NCBI GenBank assembly: GCA_963761115.1
Contig: CAVXFS010000001.1
Location: forward strand, 8,092-72,091
Direction: 5' to 3'
DNA: 64,000 nt
From: CAVXFS01 sp963761115
GTDB lineage: Bacteria > Pseudomonadota > Gammaproteobacteria > Burkholderiales > Gallionellaceae
Numbering within the stretch: position 1 is the stretch's first letter; the number at the start of each line of letters is the position of its first letter. The notes below the pieces were generated by a model. The model was not told the origin of the DNA, searched no databases, and saw only the letters and a list, made by a program, of their open reading frames with translations. The position numbers and the translations under genes are program-made. This document shows positions 25,369 to 34,965 of this stretch, one piece after another.

Positions 25369-26724
25369 CTAGCGTGTACACATCAACTCCTGTTCGAAGT
25401 CATAACGCGCCAGCACAGGATCATATTCCAGGAAGCCAGGCATTTCCGCCAGCCGGACAGGGGCAAGGCCGTCTTCGACGAATCCGGACTCCCCCCGCTG
25501 CAGCGGAATTTGCTTGCCGGCATTCTCATCCAGTACTTCTCCTGACATCACGCCGACATACACACCATCTGCAACGTCTGTTTTCTCCAGTCCAAACCGC
25601 TTGACGAAGTCCACCGGCAAATCCTCCGGCTTCGGCGTTTCAGGATCCAGCAGTCCTGCAGGAGGAGACGGCAAAATCTGAGGCGCGCCGCCTTGTTTGA
25701 TACTGGCCGTCTTTCCTCGCCCCAGGACGATAGTATCGTTGCCCTGGCCGAAATCGATTTCACCATCGCGCATGAGTACAAAAACGTTGGCATCATTCCC
25801 GCTGCATAGTCCCGGGATATTGCCCGTATCGGCACACACCAGATCGAAGGATGTTCCGCGTATTCCTATGGTGGCTGTTGCAGCGCGATACTGCACCCGG
25901 TCGCCATGCAGTTTCCCCAGCAGGCCGGTTACCACGCGCAGCCCACCCTTGAGCAAGTCGATCACCTCACTCGATTCGTCGGCCTTCGCAGCCACGAACT
26001 TGAATGCGGTCAGCTTTAACCGGGAATTCTTGGGTAATACCAGCTTGGTTTTGTCCTGCATGACAAAGCCAGCCGATCCGTCAGCATCGGTAATCAGCAC
26101 GTCGCCCTCGAACACGGGCGAGCCCACCTCCAGTTTGTGCTCCGAGCTGTCTGCAGCACGGGCTACCATGCTTCCCTGCAGCCACACCACCTTGCCAGCC
26201 GTGCGAGACGCCGGACTTATCAGGTCATGATTCTGTTCGGACTGCAGTTGATCCGCAGTACATCCAAGGCCATCACACAATCGCGCAATAAAATCCGTCC
26301 CCCTTATCCCGATGGTGGCAGTTTTCACTTTTAGCTGATAAGTCGATTTGTTGCGACTGATCATCCCTGTCAATTGCCGCAACCCTCCCCTGAGCAGGCG
26401 CATTGCGAAGGAATCTTCATCCGGCTGATTTTGCTTGAAGACGAAATTTTCAATTTGCAGGCGAGAGTCGGGTCGCACCGCTACCTTGCTCTGGTCAGCG
26501 AATATCAACAAGGCATGGCTATCCTGCTGGGTAATGACTATATCGCCGTTCTCTAGCAAACTTCCCTTGATCAATAGATGTTCAGGATTCCCTTCATGTG
26601 CAACCGATACCGTTCCCTCGAGCGATTCCACATGAGCTACGGCTTCTGCTCGCGCCATACCCGGCAACAGTGCCAGCAGCAGACTGAAGCTGATAAACGC
26701 AAGACGTATGGATAGTCCAGGCAT
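25369..26724 (-). CDS. Exported double FecR-domain protein
   Basis: A 451-residue periplasmic or surface protein with signal peptide (cleavage near GMARA-EA, about residue 26) and two FecR domains, about 50-150 and 185-330. Both contain the same core: TATIGIRGTDF and TATIGIRGTSF. In FecR anti-sigma regulators this domain is periplasmic and follows a TM segment; here there is no TM besides the signal, so this is a free FecR-repeat protein. The start at 26724 is chosen because TAGGAA sits nine bases upstream, inside the tpsA stop region; a TTG at 26742 is possible. The C-terminus, YDFEQELMCTR, resembles the end of TpsA. Confidence 0.85.
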   Translation of the reverse strand: MPGLSIRLAFISFSLLLALLPGMARAEAVAHVESLEGTVSVAHEGNPEHLLIKGSLLENGDIVITQQDSHALLIFADQSKVAVRPDSRLQIENFVFKQNQPDEDSFAMRLLRGGLRQLTGMISRNKSTYQLKVKTATIGIRGTDFIARLCDGLGCTADQLQSEQNHDLISPASRTAGKVVWLQGSMVARAADSSEHKLEVGSPVFEGDVLITDADGSAGFVMQDKTKLVLPKNSRLKLTAFKFVAAKADESSEVIDLLKGGLRVVTGLLGKLHGDRVQYRAATATIGIRGTSFDLVCADTGNIPGLCSGNDANVFVLMRDGEIDFGQGNDTIVLGRGKTASIKQGGAPQILPSPPAGLLDPETPKPEDLPVDFVKRFGLEKTDVADGVYVGVMSGEVLDENAGKQIPLQRGESGFVEDGLAPVRLAEMPGFLEYDPVLARYDFEQELMCTR

Positions 26725-26732
26725 GTTATTTC

Positions 26733-29700
26733 CTATTGGCAAATCTGTTCTTCGAATGGGTCATAAATAACGTCTTCGTTGCTTGCCAAAAGCCGGTCCA
26801 GCACGGTTGACAGCCAGGGAACGTACGGTGGCGTTAAGTAACTGTTGATTCTTGGATTCGGCAGCTGGGATGGGGCAAGGACCAGCGCAGTACCCAGGTT
26901 GACCAAACGGTATGCCCAGGTTGCAGGAATATTCACGACATTGAATGCGCCGGTAATCCCGCCGCGCGCTTCCATGAATGTATAAATTTGCGGTGGATCT
27001 GGCGTATAGCCGCCAAAGCTGAGCGCATTCAGGGTCCCATCGAGAAATACAGTCCCCGTTACATCGATGAAATCGTAGTCCGTTCCTTGAACTATGCCGC
27101 CCAGTTGAATGTTGGTAATCGATGCGGGCCCCAAGGTCAAATTGCCGACAATAATAATTGTGCCGGGTGAGAAGCCCGGCGCCAGTGTTCCGCCATTGAG
27201 CAGAAGGTCGCTCCTGATGATGCCTGTACCGCCCAGCACCCCCCCATTTATGCTGATATTGCCTGATCCGGTAAGGGTTGCAGGTGCAGCGCCGGGGGAT
27301 GAAAGCGTCGTCGTTCCCCCGGCATTCTGAGTAAATGAAGTGGCAGCGCTGACATCCAGATTGCCGCCTGGCAGGATGAGCAGCGTGCTGTTGTTGCTGA
27401 ATATGCCTGCCGTAAAGAGGGCATTGTTGACATTCATGACACCGTTATTCGCATTGGTTGCTCCATTCACCAGCGCATTCGTGAGCGTAATGGTTGCATT
27501 GTTTGTCAGGTTGCCGTTTATTACTCCAGTTGTTGCCCCGCCGACGGTTGCAACGGCCGTAGTATTGCTTGCTCCATTCGTCAGTGCGCCATTGATCACG
27601 CCGGTCAGATTCAGAATTCCATTGTTACTAAAATTGCCGGTCAGTACGCCAGCCAGGGTAAAGGTACTGCCCGCATTGTTTGTCACGCCGGTCGTGCCGT
27701 TTAGCTTCGATCCTGCCGTCAGATCGAAGGCAGCGGGAGCCGTCGAAGCGTTGGTGATCAAGCCGCCTACCGTGCTGGTACCGAGGGTGGTCACGGTACC
27801 CGTACCGGTGTTATTCAGGGTGCCGGTGACACCGGCGCCATTCAGAGTAAGCGCGCCCGTGTTGCCAATACCACCCGTCGTAGTTCCTCCTGAACTGGCC
27901 GTGCCGCTGTTGGTCAGTGAACCGTTTAACGTTCCGGTCTGGGTCATTGTGCCTGCATTGGACATCTGACCGGCCAGGGTTCCTTCGATCGTGAAGATGC
28001 TGCCTGCATTGTTGGTCACGCCGGTCGTGGCGTTCAATCTGGTGGCGGTCGCCACATCGAACCCGGCTACAGCCGTCGAGGCATTAGTGATCAATCCGCC
28101 CACCGTGTTGGTACCGAGGGTGGTCACGGTACCCGTACCGGTGTTATTCAGGGTGCCGGTGACACCGGCGCCATTTAGCGTCAGCGCGCCCGTGTTGCCA
28201 ATACCACCCGTCGTCGTTCCTCCTGAGCTGGCCGTGCCGCTGTTGGTCAGCGAACCGTTTAACGTTCCGGTCTGGGTCATTGTGCCTGCATTGGTCATTG
28301 GCCCGGCCAGGGTTCCTTCGATCGCGAAGATGCTGCCTGCATTGTTGGTCACGCCGGTCGTGGCGTTCAATCTGGTGGCGGTCGCCACATCGAACCCGGC
28401 TATAGCCGTCGAGGCATTAGTGATCAATCCGCCCACCGTGCTGGTACCGAGGGTGGTCACGGTACCTGTGCCGGTGTTATTCAGGGTGCCGGTGACACCG
28501 GCGCCATTTAGCGTCAGCGCGCCCGTGTTGCCAATACCACCCGTCGTCGTTCCTCCTGAGCTGGCCGTGCCGCTGTTGGTCAGCGAACCGTTTAACGTTC
28601 CGGTCTGGGTCATTGTGCCTGCATTGGTCATTGGCCCGGCCAGGGTTCCTTCGATCGTGAAGATGCTGCCTGCATTGTTGGTCACGCCGGTCGTGGCGTT
28701 CAATCTGGTGGCGGTCGCCACATCGAACCCGGCTACAGCCGTCGAGGCATTAGTGATCAATCCGCCCACCGTGCTGGTACCGAGGGTGGTCACGGTACCC
28801 GTACCGTTGTTGTTCAGGGTGCCGGTGAGGTTGGCGCCGTTGTTCAGGTTCAACGTGCCCAGGTTGGTCAACAGGCCATTCAGTGTGCCCTCTATGGTGA
28901 ACAGGCCGCCCAGATTGTTGTTCACGCCGGTAGTGGCGTTCAGCGTGGTGCCGGCCGACACATCAAATGCCGTCGTAGAATTGTTGGTGATCAAGCCGCC
29001 CACCGTGCTGGTGCCGGCCGTGGCTACCGAGCCTGTGCCATTGTTGGTCAGCGCGCCGGTGAGGTTGGCGCCATTGTTCAGGTTCAACGTGCCCAGGTTG
29101 GTCAATGAACCATTCAATATGCCCTCGATAGTGAACAGGCCACCCAGATTATTGTTCACGCCGGTGGTGGCGTTCAGCGTGGTGCCGGTCGACACATCGA
29201 ACGCCGTCGTCGAGTTGTTGGTGATCAAGCCGCCCACCGTGCTGGTGCCGGTAGTGGTTACCGAGCCTGTCCCATTGTTGGTCAGCGCACCGGTGAGGTT
29301 GGCGCCATCGTTCAGGTTCAACGTGCCCAGGTTGGTCATTAGGCCATTCAGCGTGCCCTCCAGAGTGAACAGGCCACCCAGATTGTTGTTCACGCCGGTA
29401 GTGGCGTTCAGTGTGGTGCCGGCCGACACATCGAATGCCGTCGTCGAATTGTTGGTGATCAAGCCGCCCACCGTGCTGGTGCCGGTAGTGGTTACCGAGC
29501 CTGTCCCATTGTTGGTCAGCGCGCCGGTGAGGTTGGCGCCGTTGTTCAGGTTCAACGTGCCCAGGTTGGTCATTAGGCCATTCAGCGTGCCCTCCAGAGT
29601 GAACAGCGCGCCCAAACTGTTGCTCACACCGGTGGTGGCGTTCAGCGTGGTGCCGGCCGACACATCGAACGCATTGGCCGCAGTCGAGGAATTGGTGATC

Positions 29701-32700
29701 AAGCCGCCCACGGTACTGGTGCCGGCCGTGGCTACCGAGCCTGTCCCATTGTTGGTCAGTGTGCCATTAATCGTTCCGCCATTCAGCGTCAGCGCGCCGG
29801 TATTAGTTACGTTGCCTGTGGTCGTTCCCCCCAGGCTCGCCGTACCGCTATTGCTAAGCGAGGCATTCAGCGTTCCGCCGGTCTGGTTCATCGTGACGGT
29901 CGCCGTGATCAAGCCACCATCCGTCAAGGTTCCGCTATTCTGAACAAAATTGCTCAAACTGTAGGGAGTCGTGCCGAAATTGACCGTGCCTGTGCTTGCA
30001 GCATTGACAGTAAGAAAATTCAGTGTGGTCGCACTACCCGCTGCCGGACTGAATGTCGTGGTGCTCCCTGCACCAGTGGAAAACGTCAGTGTTGCAGCGC
30101 CGGCTTCGGTATAAATATTGCTGAAAGTGCCATTGGCAGAAAAATCCGCGCTGCCGCCATTGCCAACATTAGCGTTCAATGCACCGCCGGACCAGTTCAA
30201 TGCATTGTTGTTGGTGAGAGTTATCGGCTTGGCAGCCACCCCGAAAGAACCGCTCGATACATTGATCGTGCCATTGTTGATAACCGTTGTCGTATTCACG
30301 GCATCGCCCAATGTACCGCCGGAAGCGTTAAATATGCTGCTGTTGTTGCTTACTGTTAAATTTCCCGAGCCATCCCATATGCCATTGGAAAGATCGATCG
30401 TTCCATCCAGATTGAAGCCTGCAGTATTATTTGTAAGATGACTCGCAGCAGAGTTGAAGGTCAGCGTCATCGGGCCAGTGGTAAGAGTGGCTCCAGCGTC
30501 TATCGTCAAATGTGAAGACAAAGTAATATTCCCTGAAAGCGCAGCAGAGAACTTGCTGCCAATGATCAAGCCATTTGTCAACGCCAGCGTACCACCGTTC
30601 CATATAAATGGTCCGAGTGCGGAGACATTTGCGTTGCCAGCCAACTTACCATCGCTCAGCGTCAGATGGCCTATCGTGTAAGTTGCGATATGGGTGTTAC
30701 CCATCGAGGCGTTGCCGGCGCCATTGATGATCAGGAAATTGATGTTGGAGCCACCTGCAGCCGGATCGAATATAAGTGAACTGCCGAATGCGGGAGAAAA
30801 AGTCAGTGTTGGGGTTCCGCCCTCCGTATACAAATTGGTGTAAGTACCGTTGGCAGAAAAGTTGACCAGCCCACTATTATTCAAGTCGGCGCTCAATGTC
30901 CCACTGTTCCAGTTCAGCGTGCTGACGGATGGTAGAACGATAGGAACCGTTGCAACACTATTGAGTGCTCCTCCATCAACATTGATGATTGCGGCATTGG
31001 CTATATCCAGCGTGAACGTGCTGCCAGCAGTGTTGGTGAGGTTACCGCCAGCGCTTATGGTCAGATTCAATGGTGCAGCGGCCTGAGATAGGTTGCCGCT
31101 GTTGGTCAGCGGCCTTGACAAGACCAAGGTGTTGCTCAGGATGGTATTTGACGCTGGAATTGCCGCGGCAACCCCCGCAGGTATGCCGGGAGCCAAAGAA
31201 AAATTGCCTGTCCCGGCTAATGTGCCTCCGCTCCAGGTAAAAGTCCCGCCAGCCGGAATGCCGATATTTCCACTGCCATCAAGCGTTCCGCCGCTAAGCG
31301 TCAGGCCCCTGATGAACGCATTCGAATTCAATGTCAATTCCCCGGCTGAAATGTTGGCGAAAATGAGATTGGCAGAATTCGATTGCAGCAACCCATTTAC
31401 TGTGACCAATCCTCCGGACACCTTGAGCGACGCAGCAGTATCAGCACTTACTTGCAAAATATTGCCGATGGATGTCGTTCCGCCAGTGAAATCAACAAAC
31501 GAATTGCATGCACAATTACCGATATACAGGGATCCGGTAATGTTGTTGTCGGCTGCCAGATAGGCTGTGCCACCGCTTACCAGAGTCACGTCACCCTTGA
31601 TACTCAGGGAATCGTTGACATTGATATCAGCACCCGCCAGCATGGTCAAGGGGGCGGCGGCTGCCCCCGTGTAGGTAATTCCGCCGCTACCGGCTGCGAC
31701 GGTAATGGAATCGTTGGCAGAAAGTGTCAGCGAGTGAGTTGAACTCCAACTCAATCCATCATTGATGGTTATTGTGCCAAGGTTGCCTAATGCTGACGCT
31801 GTACTTACAGTGACATCTGTACTTGCCAGTTGAGTTTGCAGCGTTCCCACATTCAGGTTGGAAGACGAAGCGACCAAATCCTCAAAAGTTTTGGTCCCCC
31901 CATTAAATAGCATGGTGCCGGTACTGGTACTTGAACTGATGGTGATATTAGTCGGGTCGAGCAATAATGATCCATTGCTGCCATGCGCCGCCTGCGTGTC
32001 CGTAAGGCCTGCGTAATCGAGCCATTGTTTACCGGAAACTTCCACCCAGCCTCCGTCTCCGCCGACCGCCCCGCCGCGTGCGGAGATGTTGCCCATAAAT
32101 TGCGTGTTCTTGTCCGCCCACACCACCACCTTGCCGCCATCGCCGTTCCCGGTCGCGTCGGCGTTGAGATGCGCGGTTGGCGCGACATAGGTATCCGCGG
32201 CATTTTGTATGGCTGGATTGGCGCCGTGCGCATCGCCGCCGACCAGGATTTCACCGCCGCCATTCAAGCCGGCGGCACTGACTTGGGCGTTGTCCAGCAA
32301 TGCGACCTGATTGCCAAGGATGTGGATGTTGCCGCCTTTACCTTGCGATCCATCGGCGCTGACCATGCCTTGCACCAGCGTCTGTCCGGTTTGGCTTTGC
32401 AGCGTGACATTGCCTCCGCTTGCTCCATCGGCAGAGATTTCGCTGCCCGCACCGGTGGTGATGGCGCCTTGCGCCTTGAGCATGATCTGGCCATCGGCGC
32501 CGACCGTCGCGGCATCGGCGCTGACGATGCCGTCATTGCTGATGCTGGCGCCAAAGATGCCTATCTTGCGGGCAACCACCTGGCCCAGGTTGACGACCTG
32601 GTTTTCCGGTGCGGCAATTTCGAAGCTGATGTCCGGATTGGACGTATCCACCACATTCACGCTTGCGCCTGCGGCGAGAAGGATCTGGCCAGTGTCGCTC

Positions 32701-33233
32701 TTGATCACACCGCTATTGCGAATGTTGGGCGCAATCAGGATGATGTCGCCGCTTGCATGCAGGCTGGCCTGGTTGTCGATGTTCCCGGCCCCCGGCACAT
32801 TGCTGAAATCAAGCTTGCCTGCGAGAAAGTCCGTATTCGACAAATTCAACGTGGATGCGACCAGGCCCGCCACGTCGACTTGTGCACCAGCACCGAAAGC
32901 GATGCCATTCGGATTGATCAGGAACACCCGGCCATTCGATTGCAGCGTACCCAGGATTTCCGAGGGATTGCCGCCGACCACGCGATTGAGTACCTGGCTG
33001 CTTGCGGAAGGTTGCACGAAGCGGGTCAATTCGCCCTGGCCGATCGAGAAATCCTGCCAGTTGATGACGGCGTTATTGCTGTTGGTGACGCTTAACGTAT
33101 TTCCTTGCTGGGAAAAGCTGGCAGCGCCGGAGATGACGGTCGGATCGAGCGGATTGGCATGTAATTGAGCCATCGCCAGCATTAACAGGATAGCCGGCAG
33201 TCTTCTGAAGCGAATATATTTTTCAAATTTCAT
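26733..33233 (-). CDS. Two-partner secretion exoprotein (TpsA), filamentous haemagglutinin-like
   Basis: A 2166-residue secreted protein. The signal peptide ends near residue 26 (MAQLHA-NPLDP), followed by the TPS secretion domain (about 27-160) with the hallmark VFLINPNGIAFG and the NxxNxxNxxxNW-like NSNNAVINWQDFSIG. The rest is a predicted beta-helix rich in Gly, Asn, Thr and Ser. Residues about 1172-1485 are four 78-residue repeats, and about 1486-1818 are three 111-residue repeats. The C-terminus has no contact-dependent inhibition toxin or VENN motif and ends YDPFEEQICQ. The partner pore TpsB is 25 bases upstream. GGGAG precedes the start. The likely role is adhesion or surface structure. 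Confidence 0.93.
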   Translation of the reverse strand: MKFEKYIRFRRLPAILLMLAMAQLHANPLDPTVISGAASFSQQGNTLSVTNSNNAVINWQDFSIGQGELTRFVQPSASSQVLNRVVGGNPSEILGTLQSNGRVFLINPNGIAFGAGAQVDVAGLVASTLNLSNTDFLAGKLDFSNVPGAGNIDNQASLHASGDIILIAPNIRNSGVIKSDTGQILLAAGASVNVVDTSNPDISFEIAAPENQVVNLGQVVARKIGIFGASISNDGIVSADAATVGADGQIMLKAQGAITTGAGSEISADGASGGNVTLQSQTGQTLVQGMVSADGSQGKGGNIHILGNQVALLDNAQVSAAGLNGGGEILVGGDAHGANPAIQNAADTYVAPTAHLNADATGNGDGGKVVVWADKNTQFMGNISARGGAVGGDGGWVEVSGKQWLDYAGLTDTQAAHGSNGSLLLDPTNITISSSTSTGTMLFNGGTKTFEDLVASSSNLNVGTLQTQLASTDVTVSTASALGNLGTITINDGLSWSSTHSLTLSANDSITVAAGSGGITYTGAAAAPLTMLAGADINVNDSLSIKGDVTLVSGGTAYLAADNNITGSLYIGNCACNSFVDFTGGTTSIGNILQVSADTAASLKVSGGLVTVNGLLQSNSANLIFANISAGELTLNSNAFIRGLTLSGGTLDGSGNIGIPAGGTFTWSGGTLAGTGNFSLAPGIPAGVAAAIPASNTILSNTLVLSRPLTNSGNLSQAAAPLNLTISAGGNLTNTAGSTFTLDIANAAIINVDGGALNSVATVPIVLPSVSTLNWNSGTLSADLNNSGLVNFSANGTYTNLYTEGGTPTLTFSPAFGSSLIFDPAAGGSNINFLIINGAGNASMGNTHIATYTIGHLTLSDGKLAGNANVSALGPFIWNGGTLALTNGLIIGSKFSAALSGNITLSSHLTIDAGATLTTGPMTLTFNSAASHLTNNTAGFNLDGTIDLSNGIWDGSGNLTVSNNSSIFNASGGTLGDAVNTTTVINNGTINVSSGSFGVAAKPITLTNNNALNWSGGALNANVGNGGSADFSANGTFSNIYTEAGAATLTFSTGAGSTTTFSPAAGSATTLNFLTVNAASTGTVNFGTTPYSLSNFVQNSGTLTDGGLITATVTMNQTGGTLNASLSNSGTASLGGTTTGNVTNTGALTLNGGTINGTLTNNGTGSVATAGTSTVGGLITNSSTAANAFDVSAGTTLNATTGVSNSLGALFTLEGTLNGLMTNLGTLNLNNGANLTGALTNNGTGSVTTTGTSTVGGLITNNSTTAFDVSAGTTLNATTGVNNNLGGLFTLEGTLNGLMTNLGTLNLNDGANLTGALTNNGTGSVTTTGTSTVGGLITNNSTTAFDVSTGTTLNATTGVNNNLGGLFTIEGILNGSLTNLGTLNLNNGANLTGALTNNGTGSVATAGTSTVGGLITNNSTTAFDVSAGTTLNATTGVNNNLGGLFTIEGTLNGLLTNLGTLNLNNGANLTGTLNNNGTGTVTTLGTSTVGGLITNASTAVAGFDVATATRLNATTGVTNNAGSIFTIEGTLAGPMTNAGTMTQTGTLNGSLTNSGTASSGGTTTGGIGNTGALTLNGAGVTGTLNNTGTGTVTTLGTSTVGGLITNASTAIAGFDVATATRLNATTGVTNNAGSIFAIEGTLAGPMTNAGTMTQTGTLNGSLTNSGTASSGGTTTGGIGNTGALTLNGAGVTGTLNNTGTGTVTTLGTNTVGGLITNASTAVAGFDVATATRLNATTGVTNNAGSIFTIEGTLAGQMSNAGTMTQTGTLNGSLTNSGTASSGGTTTGGIGNTGALTLNGAGVTGTLNNTGTGTVTTLGTSTVGGLITNASTAPAAFDLTAGSKLNGTTGVTNNAGSTFTLAGVLTGNFSNNGILNLTGVINGALTNGASNTTAVATVGGATTGVINGNLTNNATITLTNALVNGATNANNGVMNVNNALFTAGIFSNNSTLLILPGGNLDVSAATSFTQNAGGTTTLSSPGAAPATLTGSGNISINGGVLGGTGIIRSDLLLNGGTLAPGFSPGTIIIVGNLTLGPASITNIQLGGIVQGTDYDFIDVTGTVFLDGTLNALSFGGYTPDPPQIYTFMEARGGITGAFNVVNIPATWAYRLVNLGTALVLAPSQLPNPRINSYLTPPYVPWLSTVLDRLLASNEDVIYDPFEEQICQ
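27778..28776 (-). repeat. Three tandem 333-bp repeats inside tpsA
   Basis: The word GTACCGAGGG recurs at 27778, 28111, 28444 and 28777, exactly 333 bases apart. Each unit encodes 111 residues, with markers GTSTVGGLITNAST, FDVATATRLNATTG and GTLNGSLTNSGTASSGG. Copies differ at only a few bases, which points to recent duplication or gene conversion. A unit count that can change by slippage would alter TpsA length in frame. Confidence 0.93.
28777..29718 (-). repeat. Four tandem 234-bp repeats (last 240 bp) inside tpsA
   Basis: Period markers fall at 28777, 29011, 29245, 29479 and 29719. The first three intervals are 234 bases (78 residues) and the last 240. Units carry GTSTVGGLITN, FDVSAGTTLNATTGVN and GTLNLNNGANLTGALT. 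The STVGGLIT...LNATTGV module is shared with the adjacent 333-bp family, so both derive from one ancestral module with different inserted tails. Confidence 0.92.
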
Positions 33234-33257
33234 ATCCTGTCTCCCGCACTCGAGAAT

Positions 33258-34895
33258 CTACTTCTGATAACTCAATCTGGCATGGAGCATTTTGCTGCCG
33301 TCCCTGCGTACGCCGCCGCCCTTGATAACATCTGCAAAGTCAAGGTTGAATGCGGTGTATTTTCCCAGCCCCAGACGCAAGCCGATACCAACGCTCGAAA
33401 CGCGGCTGGTGACATCCTCTCCAGGCAGGGGAAGATTGCGCTTGAGCTGCGCGGCATCGTAGAACAAGGCCAGCCTGATTATGGAGAAAATCGAGCTCTC
33501 TCCAATTCTGGTCAAGTTGGGGGTCTGTACCTCAAGCGATAGAAAATTGCCTCTGTCGTTCGATAGTTCACGTTCGTCGAATCCCCGTACCGATTCCATG
33601 CCACCTACGCCAAACTGCTCGGCGTTGACCAGTGCATCACGGCTTTGTTGACCGTTGAATTTCATGTGTAACAGCCAATCCCTGTACAACTGGCCATTGT
33701 AGTTAAGACTGTAACGCCAGATACTGTAATTTGGATTGGCGCCTGCGCGTTGGCCCGACAGGGCAAATGCCGCAGCATTCCCCATATCCCCCGCTGGCAT
33801 GTTTCTGGAATAACCTGCCGAAGCGGTCCACTCGCCGGTGGCTTTATTTATAAACCCCTCGTAAGCCAGCGACCAGGGATGCAGATCGATGTCTGGCAAT
33901 AGCAAGGTGCTGGTTCCCGCCAGCTTGACTTTATTATCGATACGACGGTAATCGATCCCCAGATTAATGCGCTGGTCCCAGTTACCTATACGCGGTAACA
34001 GCTTGATGAAGTGAAACCCATAATCAGTGCCACTTCCAGCCACAAAATAGTTGCCCGCACCGGTATTGATTACTCCGGAATCGACGTTGGAATACAATGC
34101 ATCCAGCTCGAGTATGCTACCCATGCGATATAGGGGAATGCGATATTGCGCATCGAGAACCGTGACGTTGCCTGGATGTTCGGGGGAGGTCTGGTACAGA
34201 GCGGTAAGCTGGTGGTCGCGATTCAATACATTGGAATGTCGATATATCAATCCAAGCCGCGATATGCCGGTCGATGGGGTTCCAGTATTATCGAGTACTG
34301 CGGTCAGCAGAACCGGATTCTTGTCCACCACACGCGCAGTCCCTTTGACTTCGTCGGCCTTGTCAGTAGCGCGAAACGTGACCTTGGTCTGTTTGGCATA
34401 GGTTTCATTTGCCAGGCGCAGGTTTTCACCGATCTTTTTTGAGTTGGGCACCTCCCCAATCCTGGCATCAACCAATGAATTTCTAATGTTCGCTTCGTCG
34501 AACGCAAGATTCCCTTTGACCTCCAGGCTGACAAGTTTGCTTTCCACAATCTTGAGCCTGATGGTTCCAGACTGGATCGCCTGTTCGGGAATAATGACGC
34601 GAACGGTCTGGTAGCCTGCCTGTTCGTAGACGCCATAGATGGCGGTAACGGCCTGCTGGATGTTGGCAAAGTCGCGCTCTTTGCCCAGCATGGGCTGAAC
34701 GGCCGCAGCCAGGGTCTTGCTGTCAATCAGGGTATTGCCTTCGATATTAAATTCGGCGATGGTGAAGCGCGGGGGTGCCACATTGAGAGTGATACCCCTG
34801 GCATTTGAAATATCTGCAGATGGGGATGCTTGCTCGTCCCCCCATGCCGCTGGAACGCACAAGTGCAGAAAGATGATCCAGAGAACCTTGCACAC
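33258..34895 (-). CDS. Two-partner secretion transporter (TpsB), ShlB/FhaC/HecB family
   Basis: Outer-membrane pore of the Omp85 superfamily that exports the adjacent TpsA. The 545-residue precursor has a signal peptide (about 1-19), two POTRA domains (FTIAEFNIEGNTLIDSKTL at about 44-62, and a second from about 125), and a 16-strand barrel from about 200 with GGMESVRGFDERE near residue 443, the VRGY/F lid-lock motif. The start is a GTG preceded by AGGGGA. No clear N-terminal plug helix segment is evident. The gene heads a run tpsB-tpsA-fecR-cyclase with gaps of 24, 8 and 89 bases. Confidence 0.94.
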   Translation of the reverse strand: MCKVLWIIFLHLCVPAAWGDEQASPSADISNARGITLNVAPPRFTIAEFNIEGNTLIDSKTLAAAVQPMLGKERDFANIQQAVTAIYGVYEQAGYQTVRVIIPEQAIQSGTIRLKIVESKLVSLEVKGNLAFDEANIRNSLVDARIGEVPNSKKIGENLRLANETYAKQTKVTFRATDKADEVKGTARVVDKNPVLLTAVLDNTGTPSTGISRLGLIYRHSNVLNRDHQLTALYQTSPEHPGNVTVLDAQYRIPLYRMGSILELDALYSNVDSGVINTGAGNYFVAGSGTDYGFHFIKLLPRIGNWDQRINLGIDYRRIDNKVKLAGTSTLLLPDIDLHPWSLAYEGFINKATGEWTASAGYSRNMPAGDMGNAAAFALSGQRAGANPNYSIWRYSLNYNGQLYRDWLLHMKFNGQQSRDALVNAEQFGVGGMESVRGFDERELSNDRGNFLSLEVQTPNLTRIGESSIFSIIRLALFYDAAQLKRNLPLPGEDVTSRVSSVGIGLRLGLGKYTAFNLDFADVIKGGGVRRDGSKMLHARLSYQK

Positions 34896-34965
34896 GTATA
34901 TCCCCTAAATATACTGTGTTGCCTTATAGCATAAAGAACAAACCTAGGCCATAACTATCCTGAAC

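Noticed and set aside
26733..27000. Possible contact-dependent inhibition toxin at the TpsA C-terminus
   Set aside because: No VENN-type boundary, no toxin-like domain and no small immunity gene after tpsA; the next gene is a FecR protein.
27778..29718. Regular repeats considered as a CRISPR array
   Set aside because: Units are 234-333 bp, contiguous, in frame and coding, with no unique spacers and no cas genes.
27991..29943. 650-codon plus-strand open frame, Val/Pro-rich and repetitive
   Set aside because: It lies wholly antisense to the repeat region of tpsA; its repeats mirror the 333-bp and 234-bp units and it has no ribosome-binding site or recognisable domain.
31983..33095. 370-codon and overlapping 285-codon plus-strand frames
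   Set aside because: Antisense to the TPS domain of tpsA; no family features.
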